This document shows, one piece after another, positions 1 to 6,294 of a stretch of DNA of 17,468 bases. Position 1 is the stretch's first letter; each line of letters begins with the position of its first letter. The position numbers and the translations under genes were made by a program. This DNA is from Cyanobacteria bacterium Co-bin13 (GTDB taxonomy: Bacteria; Cyanobacteriota; Cyanobacteriia; Phormidesmidales; Phormidesmidaceae): assembly GCA_014534385.1 (NCBI GenBank), contig JACVRP010000025.1, forward strand, positions 1-17,468, read 5' to 3'. Below the pieces are notes generated by a model. That model did no database searches and was not told the origin of the DNA. It saw only the letters and a program-made list of their open reading frames with translations.

Positions 1-1
1 C

Positions 2-313
2 CAGTTTGCCGATACTCGTAATGGGGTGCGGCTGGAAGTGGAGCAGGCTTACTTCAACCTGGTGGCGAACCAGGACAACATCGGCACGGCGGAGCTGGCG
101 GTGGAGCAGGCCAGAGAGGCGCTGGAGCTAGCGCAGCTGCGCTTTGATGCGGGGGTGGGCACTCAGCTTGATGTGCTGAGCGCGACCCGTGAGTTGACCG
201 AGGCGGAGGGCAACCTGGTGCGAGCGATTCTGGGCTACAACCGCTCCTTGGCGGCTTTAGAGCGGGCCATTAGCAACCTGCCAGCGGCGGGACCTGTCAC
301 ACCTGGTTTCTAG
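2..313 (+). CDS. TolC-family outer membrane efflux protein, C-terminal fragment
   Basis: This is the last 103 codons of a gene that enters from the left edge; the frame is open from base 2. The visible part is a long amphipathic helix rich in Ala, Glu and Leu. It includes VEQAYFNLVANQDNI, AELAVEQAREALELAQLRFDAGVGTQLDVLSA and a closing LGYNRSLAALERAI. The 'A..R...G..t.lDvl.A...l..a..n...a..dyn.a...L..a.G' layout is the second repeat of TolC/OEP-family proteins, which form the outer-membrane and periplasmic tunnel of type I secretion and RND/ABC efflux systems. The GTG at 26 is internal, not a start. The N-terminus, signal peptide and partner pump genes lie outside the window, so the substrate cannot be inferred. 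Confidence 0.88.
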   Translation, partial: QFADTRNGVRLEVEQAYFNLVANQDNIGTAELAVEQAREALELAQLRFDAGVGTQLDVLSATRELTEAEGNLVRAILGYNRSLAALERAISNLPAAGPVTPGF

Positions 314-347
314 CTGGCCCGCATTAGCGGTAGAATCCTTCGCTGGA

Positions 348-380
348 AAAGGGCCTTAATTCTTTGAATTAAGGCCCTTT
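348..380 (+). terminator. Long perfect hairpin behind the TolC-like gene
   Basis: A 15-bp perfect stem, AAAGGGCCTTAATTC at 348-362 and GAATTAAGGCCCTTT at 366-380, closes on a TTT loop. It lies 35 nt after the stop codon. The stem starts with A's and ends with T's, so it could act as an intrinsic terminator in either direction, although there is no long T-tract beyond it. The rest of 381-503 holds only a smaller stem-loop (CGCTA 447-451 with TAGCG 457-461) and no gene. Confidence 0.75.
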
Positions 381-503
381 ATGCTGCTGATCTGCCACCA
401 GTGTCTAATGAGTACTTTAGAGTTGGGATTCGGCTGTGTGCCCCTACGCTAGACGTTAGCGCTGAGCCGCACTGCCAAAGTCAAAGAACACTCACTTACC
501 TGC

Positions 504-821
504 TTACCCGTCTACTTCAGGCAGCTGGACTGACTGGGATTCGCACAGGCGCTCAATCGCCTGTTCGGCAGAAATGAGGCGCTTAAGAACGACGTTGCCA
601 ATGGCGGGTTTAGCGACATCTTGGGGCTTGACCTCGACCATCAAGACAGTGTCTTCCACCTGGTAGAGCCAGAGCTTTTCGCCCCGCTCTTCAATAAATA
701 AGTTGAGACGACAAATGTGGGGTCGGCGCTGCCAGGTCAACTCATCCCAGAGTCCGCCAAATTCCCATACCCGACCTGTAATCCAACCGTCTGACAGAAA
801 GAAATACTTCACCGTCGCCAC
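504..821 (-). CDS. Conserved cyanobacterial-type small protein, function unknown
   Basis: With a GTG start at 821 this encodes 105 aa, beginning VATVKYFFLSDGWITGRVWEF. The sequence is a compact soluble protein rich in Trp and Val (GRVWEFGGLWDELTW, LNLFIEERGEKLWLYQVED, LMVEVKP), with no signal peptide or membrane segment. It ends in a helix (ISAEQAIERLCES). The frame stays open upstream to an ATG at 926, but that start would overlap the divergent VOC gene beginning at 909, and the extra residues look unlike a folded domain. I therefore prefer the internal GTG, which has an AGGA 12 nt upstream. The composition recalls short hypothetical proteins annotated in many cyanobacteria, but I cannot name a family or function. 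Confidence 0.65.
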   Translation of the reverse strand: MATVKYFFLSDGWITGRVWEFGGLWDELTWQRRPHICRLNLFIEERGEKLWLYQVEDTVLMVEVKPQDVAKPAIGNVVLKRLISAEQAIERLCESQSVQLPEVDG

Positions 822-908
822 TGCTACACCATGTCCTATGGCATTATCCACTGTTGTGGCTCCATTTCCTATGGAGTCCAGGGGGGCTGAAGCTGCGAAT
901 TTACCCGC

Positions 909-1310
909 ATGGTACAGATTTCTCACTTAGATCATTGGGTCCTGACTGTTCGAGATATAGAAGCTACCTGTCGGTTTTACAGTCAGGTTTTGGGAATGGC
1001 AGTCATTACCTTCGGAAATAACCGAAAAGCGCTACAGTTTGGTCACCAAAAAATCAATCTGCATCAGGCCGGGGCTGAGATTCAGCCTCATGCTGATTGC
1101 CCCCAGCCGGGGTCAGCAGATTTTTGTCTGATGCTGGTCACGCCGCTAGAGGGTGCGATCGCACATCTCCATGCGCTCAACATTGCCATCTTGGTCGGTC
1201 CGGTTCAACGCACCGGCGCTACTGGCCCGATTCAGTCCATCTATCTGCGCGACCCAGACGGCAACCTGATTGAGCTTGCCTGCCCCCTGTCTGTTGAGGA
1301 ACCGCCTTAA
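909..1310 (+). CDS. VOC (glyoxalase/bleomycin-resistance fold) family protein
   Basis: This encodes 133 aa, the normal length for a single-domain VOC protein made of two paired beta-alpha-beta-beta-beta modules. It opens with the typical LDHWVLTVRDIEATCRFYSQVLGM and closes with IYLRDPDGNLIEL. Candidate metal ligands are His9, His52 (in KINLH) and Glu122 (in NLIEL), as in glyoxalase I, fosfomycin-resistance and extradiol dioxygenase relatives. The reaction cannot be deduced, because VOC members range from isomerases to antibiotic-binding proteins. No strong Shine-Dalgarno precedes the ATG. The gene is divergent from the small protein on its left and is followed by a strong terminator, so it is probably monocistronic. 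Confidence 0.85.
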   Translation: MVQISHLDHWVLTVRDIEATCRFYSQVLGMAVITFGNNRKALQFGHQKINLHQAGAEIQPHADCPQPGSADFCLMLVTPLEGAIAHLHALNIAILVGPVQRTGATGPIQSIYLRDPDGNLIELACPLSVEEPP

Positions 1311-1396
1311 CGCCATGTTTTAAAAATCAGCTCCGAACTTTCCGGATAGGCATGGCCTGCTTGGAAGAGTGGAATGGTAGATGCACCCTGATTGTT

Positions 1397-1437
1397 AACC
1401 CCTGAGATGCCTGGAGGGATCTCAGGGGTTTTCTTTT
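1397..1437 (+). terminator. Rho-independent terminator after the VOC gene
   Basis: A 12-bp perfect stem, AACCCCTGAGAT (1397-1408) with ATCTCAGGGGTT (1419-1430), is followed by TTCTTTT. The 10-nt loop is partly self-complementary. It ends transcription about 90 nt after the VOC stop and insulates ddl downstream. Confidence 0.88.
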
Positions 1438-1505
1438 GCGGCTTTTTGAGCAGCGACGGCAGCACTCTGTGATACCCTATCCGCAATAAAGCGCAACATT
1501 CAGCC

Positions 1506-1512
1506 AGGAGGG
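1506..1512 (+). promoter_or_regulatory. Strong Shine-Dalgarno of ddl
   Basis: AGGAGGG lies 7 nt before the ATG at 1520 and fixes the start codon of ddl. It rules out using the longer overlapping reading frame on the opposite strand. Confidence 0.85.
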
Positions 1513-1519
1513 TAGGGCT

Positions 1520-2650
1520 ATGGCAAAACTGCGGGTTGGGCTGATCTTTGGGGGTCGCTCGGGAGAACACGAAGTCTCTATTCGCTCTGCCCAGGCAATT
1601 GCCCGTGCCCTGGGCAGTGGGGGCAACGCCGACAAGTATGAAGTGCTGCCGATCCACATCAATAAAGAGGGCGGCTGGCTGTTTGGTGAGGTGGCCCATC
1701 AGGTGTTGACAACGGGTCGGCCCCTAATGCTGACTGGATCTGCTGAGCCTGCCGCTGAGCCCGCTGGCGAGAATAGCTTCGGCGCAATGGCTCCGGCTGC
1801 GCCTTCTCCCCTGGGTCGCCTGCCCGTTTTTCAGCAGCTTTCAGAAATCGATGTCTGGTTCCCGGTGCTGCACGGACCCAACGGTGAAGACGGCACGGTG
1901 CAAGGGCTGATGACGCTCCTGCAAATGCCGTTTGTCGGCTCTGGCGTGCTGGGATCGGCGCTGGGTATGGACAAGATTGCCATGAAGATGGCCTTTGCCC
2001 AGGCCGGACTGCCGCAGGTGAAGTACATTCCAGTCAGTCGGGCTGAGGTGTGGTCAAATCCCTGCGTATTTCCTAAATTGTGCGATCGCATCGAAGCCGA
2101 GCTGGGCTATCCCTGCTTCGTCAAACCGGCTAACTTAGGATCCTCCGTCGGCATCGCCAAGGTCAACAGCCGCAGAGAGCTAGAAGCGGCCCTCGACAGC
2201 GCCGCCAGCTACGATCGCCGCCTCATTGTAGAAGCTGGGGTGGTGGCCCGCGAGGTCGAGTGCGCTGTGCTGGGCAACGACAATCCCAGAGCTTCGGTCG
2301 TGGGTGAAATCACCTTCCAGAGCGACTTTTACGATTACGAAACCAAATATACCGATGGCCAAGCCGATCTCCTAATTCCCGCCAACCTGCCCGATGCCGT
2401 AACCCGGCAAATTCAGGAAATGTCAATCCAGGCGTTTCAGGCCGTCGATGCCGCTGGTATCTCCCGCGTCGACTTCTTCTACGTTGAGGCGACTGGAGAG
2501 GTGCTGATTAACGAAATCAATACCCTGCCTGGCTTTACCGCCACCAGCATGTACCCTCTGCTGTGGGAAGCCAGCGGCGTTTCCTTTGAAGCCCTGGTTG
2601 ATACCCTGGTGCAGCTAGGGCTAGAGCGGACGGCTCAGGCGGCAGGTTAG
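1520..2650 (+). CDS. ddl: D-alanine--D-alanine ligase
   Basis: This 376-aa ATP-grasp ligase joins two D-alanines with ATP in the cytoplasm to make the dipeptide that MurF adds to the peptidoglycan precursor. The N-terminal domain has VGLIFGGRSGEHEVSIRSA (residues 6-24), which contacts the first substrate. HGPNGEDGTVQG (118-129) belongs to the central part. The ATP-binding segment is PCFVKPANLGSSVGIAKV (198-215), and YDYETKY carries the active-site loop tyrosine typical of D-Ala-D-Ala rather than D-Ala-D-Lac ligases. The Mg-binding motif NEINTLPGF (331-339) is intact. Length and motif order are those of a complete enzyme. An acidic/Ala-rich insertion at about 72-100 is family-variable. It has its own strong RBS and stands alone, with no mur neighbours. 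Confidence 0.97.
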   Translation: MAKLRVGLIFGGRSGEHEVSIRSAQAIARALGSGGNADKYEVLPIHINKEGGWLFGEVAHQVLTTGRPLMLTGSAEPAAEPAGENSFGAMAPAAPSPLGRLPVFQQLSEIDVWFPVLHGPNGEDGTVQGLMTLLQMPFVGSGVLGSALGMDKIAMKMAFAQAGLPQVKYIPVSRAEVWSNPCVFPKLCDRIEAELGYPCFVKPANLGSSVGIAKVNSRRELEAALDSAASYDRRLIVEAGVVAREVECAVLGNDNPRASVVGEITFQSDFYDYETKYTDGQADLLIPANLPDAVTRQIQEMSIQAFQAVDAAGISRVDFFYVEATGEVLINEINTLPGFTATSMYPLLWEASGVSFEALVDTLVQLGLERTAQAAG

Positions 2651-3011
2651 GAAGGACACGGGGACGCGGGGACACAGAGACGCGGGGAAAGAAAAGAAGA
2701 TAGGGGTGGTGGGGAAGGTGAGGGCGCTAGGAAAGTCAACCGCCCCGATTCCTCCCTACCTCTCCCCCTCTCCGCGTCTCTCCCGCTCCCCCGCTCCCCA
2801 TCTCCATAACTCTTCCTTGATTTTTTGCTGCGATCACTCTCCCAACTGCGCCCGAGATGAGTATAATCTTCCATCCGGGTTAAAGCAGGCTCTACTGCGC
2901 TCCTGGTGACTTGTCTACATGACCTCGGGGTCTATAGGGGTTGAACTCAGCAGGGTCTTCAGCCGTGTCTGAGTAGCTTTTTCAGAGCGACCGTAGGGAG
3001 AGTATTTTGAG
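2651..3011 (+). other. 361-nt spacer with a G-rich/C-rich inverted repeat, then a long leader
   Basis: The left half (2655-2740) is G-rich (GACGCGGGGACAC...) and the right half (2755-2805) is C-rich (CCCGCTCCCCCGCTCCC at 2782-2798), so the transcript can fold back on itself imperfectly. Close copies of these units occur elsewhere in the window (see the repeat entries). The second half, 2815-3011, has no gene. It contains a TATAAT at 2862-2867 that could be a -10 box for the next gene, but no convincing -35 box, and then about 145 nt of leader. I see no tRNA or known small RNA here. Confidence 0.6.
2663..2685. repeat. GACGCGGGGACAC-type repeat, copy 1
   Basis: This 23-nt unit matches the reverse complement of 7671-7693 at 22 of 23 positions. 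A degenerate copy (GGGGAGACGCAGAGACAG) lies near 13366-13383. All three sit directly behind stop codons or between genes, as expected for a dispersed intergenic repeat. Confidence 0.7.
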
Positions 3012-3641
3012 ATGCCGGTTGATAAAACAGAATTTTTGAGGCTCTATCAGCAGGGAAAGCAGGATGTCGAAATCGCGCGGCTGCTGAACTGCAGCCGTGA
3101 GTATATCCGTAAGGTGCGAAACAGCTACGGTTTGCCGGTGCAGCCCAAGGCTAAGAAACTGGATCGGCTGTCTGCCGCAGATCGCCAGGCAATTGAGCAA
3201 AAGCTCCTGGCGCTGCTGCCCATCGAGCAGGTCGCTGCAGAGTATGGCGTGAGCCCAGACATTTTGCAGGAAGGGTTTCGAGAGGTCACTCGGCAAGCGC
3301 TAATCAAGCGCAAGGAGGCCCGCCTAGCCAACATCTCTAACCACTGGCAGGGCCAACAGGTAGGAATGCTAACGGTTCAGTCGGTCACCCAAGATCAGGA
3401 CACCTCTGAATACTGGGTCGAGTGCCGCTGCAGCTGTGGCAGGCACAAGAAGATCACGCTAAACAACCTCAGGTCAGGCCGGGTCTTCTCCTGCTCCAAG
3501 GGAGGCTGCATGGGCCTAGCCAAGGCCAACGCCCTAGTTTACCGGCAGTCGCTCAAAGACATCCTAGCGGGAGAACCGAGAGATCCTGTGACGGGACGGG
3601 TTTCTGCTGTCCCGAGTTCTGTGGTGCAGGAGGTTAAGTAG
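3012..3641 (+). CDS. HTH protein with C-terminal CxCG...SCxxxxC zinc-ribbon-like module
   Basis: The protein has 209 aa. The first 45 residues form a small helix-turn-helix (EFLRLYQQGKQDVEIARLLNCSREYIRKVRNSYGL), like Sigma-70 region 4 or resolvase-type recognition units. A second HTH-like segment follows at 52-96 (LSAADRQAIEQKLL...EQVAAEYGVSPDIL). After a basic stretch comes a beta-rich module with Cys140, Cys142, Cys161 and Cys166 in the order CSCGRHKKITLNNLRSGRVFSC. The CxCG...LxxGxxxSC layout is the putative zinc ribbon seen mainly in phage and mobile-element proteins. A GGGAG at 2996-3000 serves as RBS. The likely role is sequence-specific DNA binding; the target and biological process are unknown. 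The tail after residue 170 is probably disordered. Confidence 0.75.
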   Translation: MPVDKTEFLRLYQQGKQDVEIARLLNCSREYIRKVRNSYGLPVQPKAKKLDRLSAADRQAIEQKLLALLPIEQVAAEYGVSPDILQEGFREVTRQALIKRKEARLANISNHWQGQQVGMLTVQSVTQDQDTSEYWVECRCSCGRHKKITLNNLRSGRVFSCSKGGCMGLAKANALVYRQSLKDILAGEPRDPVTGRVSAVPSSVVQEVK

Positions 3642-3734
3642 GGGAAAGGGGGTGGATGGGTGGGAGGGTGAGGGGGTGGATGGGTAGGACATACCCGCGT
3701 CTTCCCCGCTCCCCCGCTCCCTGTCCTCTTCACC
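3642..3734. repeat. G-rich/C-rich fold-back repeat between convergent genes
   Basis: This spacer begins right after the HTH stop and ends at the stop of the convergent cyanophycin synthetase-like gene. It contains two direct copies of GGTGGATGGGT (3651-3661 and 3675-3685), then a C-rich arm with CCCGCTCCCCCGCTCCC (3705-3721). The arms can pair as an imperfect hairpin that could stop transcription from both sides. The 17-mer is identical to 2782-2798, and GTGGATGGGTAGG (3676-3688) recurs at 7615-7627. Confidence 0.75.
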
Positions 3735-5654
3735 TTAGGTGGGAAAAACCGTGGACAGTTCTTTTAGATAGACGCGGTCAAACGGTTCATCGTCATTGAG
3801 CTGATATTGCTCAACCAGGCCGTTGCGGTAAATTGAGACAGTTCTGTTTTCCTTAGTCACAACAGTGGAATGTTCAAACGTGTCTCGAGCCAGCATTTTT
3901 TCTACATCGGTAGGATCGTCTAAGACAACCAGATTGCTGCCGCAATAGAACATGCCTTCTCGCTCTAAAACGCTCCCCGGATATTCTGCAATTAGTAAGT
4001 CAAGCTTAGGATGCCGCAGCAGGTTCTGAACATTGGTGTTGTAGCCAGTATGGAATGCTTTGGCGGCGCGATTGATAAATACATTGCCCTGACAAACTGC
4101 ACCGATAATCCAGTCAGGGTGCTGCAGTAAAATACTGTCGATCAGCTCCTGCAGACTCTTAACTGAGATTTTGTTAAAGCTAATGGTGGGAATGCGGGCG
4201 TCTTCTCCGGAGGAGAAAAAGGTTTTTAGGATGGCAGAGGCGACGTCAACGGGTTCACCGACGCTGGGCTTGAGATGCATGAAAATGCCGGGAGCAGAGT
4301 TGATCTCAAGAATGCTGAAATTGCCGTCTTTCCAAGACCGGCTAATATCGGAGGTAATGACGTCAATACCCAGGCAGGTCAGGCGGAAGTGCTGGGCGAC
4401 ATCCTGGGCAAGAATTAGGTTGTCGGGATGGATAATGCGGGTTGCATCGATGCTGACGCCCCCAGCAGAAAGGTTAGCGACTTTGCGCAGATAAACAGTT
4501 TCGTTGGGGTCTAGCACGGTCTCTAGCGACAGACCCTGCTCTTCTAGATAGAGCTGCAGGGCATGATCACGCTGGATTTGACCCATGGGTGAGGTGGGTG
4601 TATCGGAGCGGGCCGCTGATTGATTTTCCTGGTTGATAAGTTCATCAATGGTGGCGTAGCCATCACCTGTGACCGATGCCGGCTGGCGCTCAGTGGCTGC
4701 AACAAACCTACCGTTGACACACAGCAGGCGGTAGTCTTTGCCAGAGATACTTTGTTCGACGATAATGCGGGCGGGCTCGTCACCAACTGCAGCCTCTACA
4801 GCTCTTTCAAAGGCATGTTCTAGCTCGGCATCATCCTGCACCTCTGCGGTTACGCCAATGCCCTTCTGGCCTACCACAGGCTTGACCGCTACCGGATAGC
4901 GAATACGGGCCGCTGCCAACTGGGCTTCTTTTAGGGTGTAGACAATGTCGCCCTGGGGCACTGGAAAGCCCAGCGTATCTAGAAATGCTTTGCAGTCGTC
5001 TTTTCGGGTCGTGAAGTCGGAATCGAGGTGGCTATCAGGGTCGAAGGTGGTGGCAATGCCACGGACCTGATTTTTACCGTGGCCATACTGCATCAGCCCC
5101 TCATCCCAAAGGTAGAAGGCAGGAATGCCTAAATTGTCGGCCGTTCTCAGCAGGGCATATACGGTGGGGCCGCCGTAGACAGAGCGGCGAAACTGCTTTT
5201 GCAGAATGCGAATTTGACCTTCTAGCGCGAAGGATTGCCCTCGGGTAATTGCCTCAAACCAGTCCCAAACGTCGTAGACAATGGCCCGACTCGTTTTGGC
5301 ATGGAGCGTTTGAACGGCGATGCGATCGCAGTCTCTGGGGCAACGATCGAGGCTCCACCGATTGAGGTGGAGGTCCATATCTAGGGTGCTTACCTCAGCA
5401 ACGGTGCAGGCAAAAAGATGCGCCACCGAGTCGTAATCTTGCTCCTTGAGGTGAGGATAGCGCTCGCCTACGGCTTCTAGGTAATCTGCTATCTCAAGCG
5501 GATCAGCGTTTCCGGTCAGGGCAAAATCAAATACATAGGCGGCCGTATTTAAGTAGGGATTGGGGCCCATGTAGTGCCTGAAGTTGAAGATGTCGAAGAC
5601 ATCGGTTGCTTTGGCATTAACGCGAACGTAGCTCAGACTTTGCTCTAAAACCAT
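3735..5654 (-). CDS. cphA2: CphA2-type cyanophycin synthetase (Mur-ligase domain truncated)
   Basis: The 639 aa show the CphA order: an N-terminal domain (1-160), a GGPTVYALLRTADNLGIPAF linker motif (161-180), an ATP-grasp domain (about 216-480) and a Mur-ligase remnant (485-639). The ATP-grasp domain carries YPVAVKPVVGQKGIGVT (253-269) and the metal motif LEINSAPGIFMHLKP (449-463). CphA1 proteins are near 870-900 aa and have RIP....GTNGKTT at the start of the Mur domain. Here the aligned stretch is RIPTISFNKISVKSL (487-501), so the P-loop is lost although one Lys remains. CphA2 enzymes with this architecture are known to re-polymerise beta-Asp-Arg dipeptides into cyanophycin, a nitrogen store, using one ATP site. 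That activity is inferred here. No cyanophycinase gene is adjacent. The ATG at 5654 has only a weak RBS. Confidence 0.82.
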   Translation of the reverse strand: MVLEQSLSYVRVNAKATDVFDIFNFRHYMGPNPYLNTAAYVFDFALTGNADPLEIADYLEAVGERYPHLKEQDYDSVAHLFACTVAEVSTLDMDLHLNRWSLDRCPRDCDRIAVQTLHAKTSRAIVYDVWDWFEAITRGQSFALEGQIRILQKQFRRSVYGGPTVYALLRTADNLGIPAFYLWDEGLMQYGHGKNQVRGIATTFDPDSHLDSDFTTRKDDCKAFLDTLGFPVPQGDIVYTLKEAQLAAARIRYPVAVKPVVGQKGIGVTAEVQDDAELEHAFERAVEAAVGDEPARIIVEQSISGKDYRLLCVNGRFVAATERQPASVTGDGYATIDELINQENQSAARSDTPTSPMGQIQRDHALQLYLEEQGLSLETVLDPNETVYLRKVANLSAGGVSIDATRIIHPDNLILAQDVAQHFRLTCLGIDVITSDISRSWKDGNFSILEINSAPGIFMHLKPSVGEPVDVASAILKTFFSSGEDARIPTISFNKISVKSLQELIDSILLQHPDWIIGAVCQGNVFINRAAKAFHTGYNTNVQNLLRHPKLDLLIAEYPGSVLEREGMFYCGSNLVVLDDPTDVEKMLARDTFEHSTVVTKENRTVSIYRNGLVEQYQLNDDEPFDRVYLKELSTVFPT

Positions 5655-6011
5655 GAATATCTTTAAAAATAGGAGTCCGACATCGCTCTACCCAACTCTA
5701 GGGTAGAACGGGTGGCCCGATCCTCTATCGCAAGGTCATGCTGGCCAGAGATTGCCGAGCAGGGCTATCAGGCTTGAAGCAGAGACTTTGATCGCTTTTT
5801 TTGGGCGCTAAAGCCCCAGCGATAAACTCCTCACTTAACTTCTCGCTAACACCCTAAACGTAGGTGGTAAGCAGCCGGCTTAAAGCGCAAACTGTGTCTA
5901 TCAGCTGGCGGTTGAGAGTTTCCCCCAACGCTTCAACCACCGGCTGCAGCCCAACTCAAACAAGCATTACCCCAAGCACTCATCACAACTATTCATCACA
6001 AGGAGCCTCCT
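5655..6011. other. 357-nt divergent spacer with structured leader
   Basis: This gap separates the starts of the minus-strand cyanophycin gene and the plus-strand DUF4278-like gene, so promoters for both should lie here; I cannot place either with confidence. Visible structures are ATCGCT (5791-5796) pairing with AGCGAT (5818-5823) around an inner GGGC/GCCC stem. A nested pair follows: GCAGCCGG (5871-5878) with CCGGCTGC (5940-5947), enclosing GGTTGA (5910-5915) with TCAACC (5933-5938). The second element would lie in the 5' leader of the small gene. Confidence 0.5.
5999..6004 (+). promoter_or_regulatory. Shine-Dalgarno of the DUF4278-like gene
   Basis: AAGGAG sits 7 nt before the ATG at 6012. 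It supports translation of this very short gene, not the overlapping frame that opens at 5864. Confidence 0.75.
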
Positions 6012-6191
6012 ATGAATCTGTCCTACCGTGGCGTTACCTACAACCCTTCTGCTCCCAGCGTTGAAACCCGGCTCAGCGAAGAAACATCGACTTTTCTAGG
6101 CGTTCGCTACAGCCGCAAGCAGCCGCAAGTCGCTGAGCGATCGCAGTTTCCGGAGGAGCTGACCTTCCTGGGCCGCCGCTACACCCGTTAA
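6012..6191 (+). CDS. Small DUF4278-like protein (59 aa)
   Basis: The product starts MNLSYRGVTYNPSAPSVE and ends LTFLGRRYTR. DUF4278 proteins are short, almost exclusively cyanobacterial, and begin M-K/N-L-x-Y-R-G-V-x-Y. They often carry a second 'Y/F-x-G-x-x-Y' copy near the C-terminus, seen here twice as FLGVRYSR (28-35) and FLGRRYTR (52-59). The protein is thus built from three short copies of a '[YF].G..Y' unit. It has no signal peptide or membrane segment and is net basic at the end. The molecular function of the family is unknown. A good RBS, a structured leader and a clear terminator downstream argue that it is a real monocistronic gene despite its size. Confidence 0.85.
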   Translation: MNLSYRGVTYNPSAPSVETRLSEETSTFLGVRYSRKQPQVAERSQFPEELTFLGRRYTR

Positions 6192-6247
6192 CGCTTTTTT
6201 GCAGAAGCCGCTATCCTTAGCCCAATTACTAGCTCTCAACTGATGCT

Positions 6248-6274
6248 GCCCCCGGCTGTCGCTGGGGGCTTTTT
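6248..6274 (+). terminator. Terminator of the DUF4278-like gene
   Basis: GCCCCCGGC (6248-6256) pairs with GCTGGGGGC (6261-6269) across a TGTC loop, with one G-T pair, followed by TTTTT. The minus-strand glycosidase gene ends 21 nt beyond, so the same hairpin may also slow polymerase coming from the right. Confidence 0.88.
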
Positions 6275-6294
6275 CCTGGTTTCTTCCTGCTCAG

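Noticed and set aside
504..926. Full-length 140-aa version of the small minus-strand protein starting at 926
   Set aside because: It would overlap the start of the divergent VOC gene by 18 nt, and the additional N-terminal residues look non-coding. The GTG at 821 is preferred, although not certain.
1307..1699. Minus-strand frame of 130 aa overlapping the ddl start and the terminator
   Set aside because: It runs through a terminator hairpin and the strong ddl RBS and start, and its sequence has no domain character.
2651..2815. Possible CRISPR or tandem array
   Set aside because: The units are low-complexity, irregular in length and lack unique spacers; they fit an intergenic repeat.
5827..5836. 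ACTCCTCAC resembling the core of the cyanobacterial small RNA Yfr1
   Set aside because: The match stops before the end of the conserved core, and the flanking pair of hairpins with a terminator expected of Yfr1 is not present.
5864..6064. Plus-strand frame of 66 aa before and into the DUF4278-like gene
   Set aside because: It overlaps the well-supported gene at 6012 in another frame, lacks an RBS and crosses the inverted-repeat leader.
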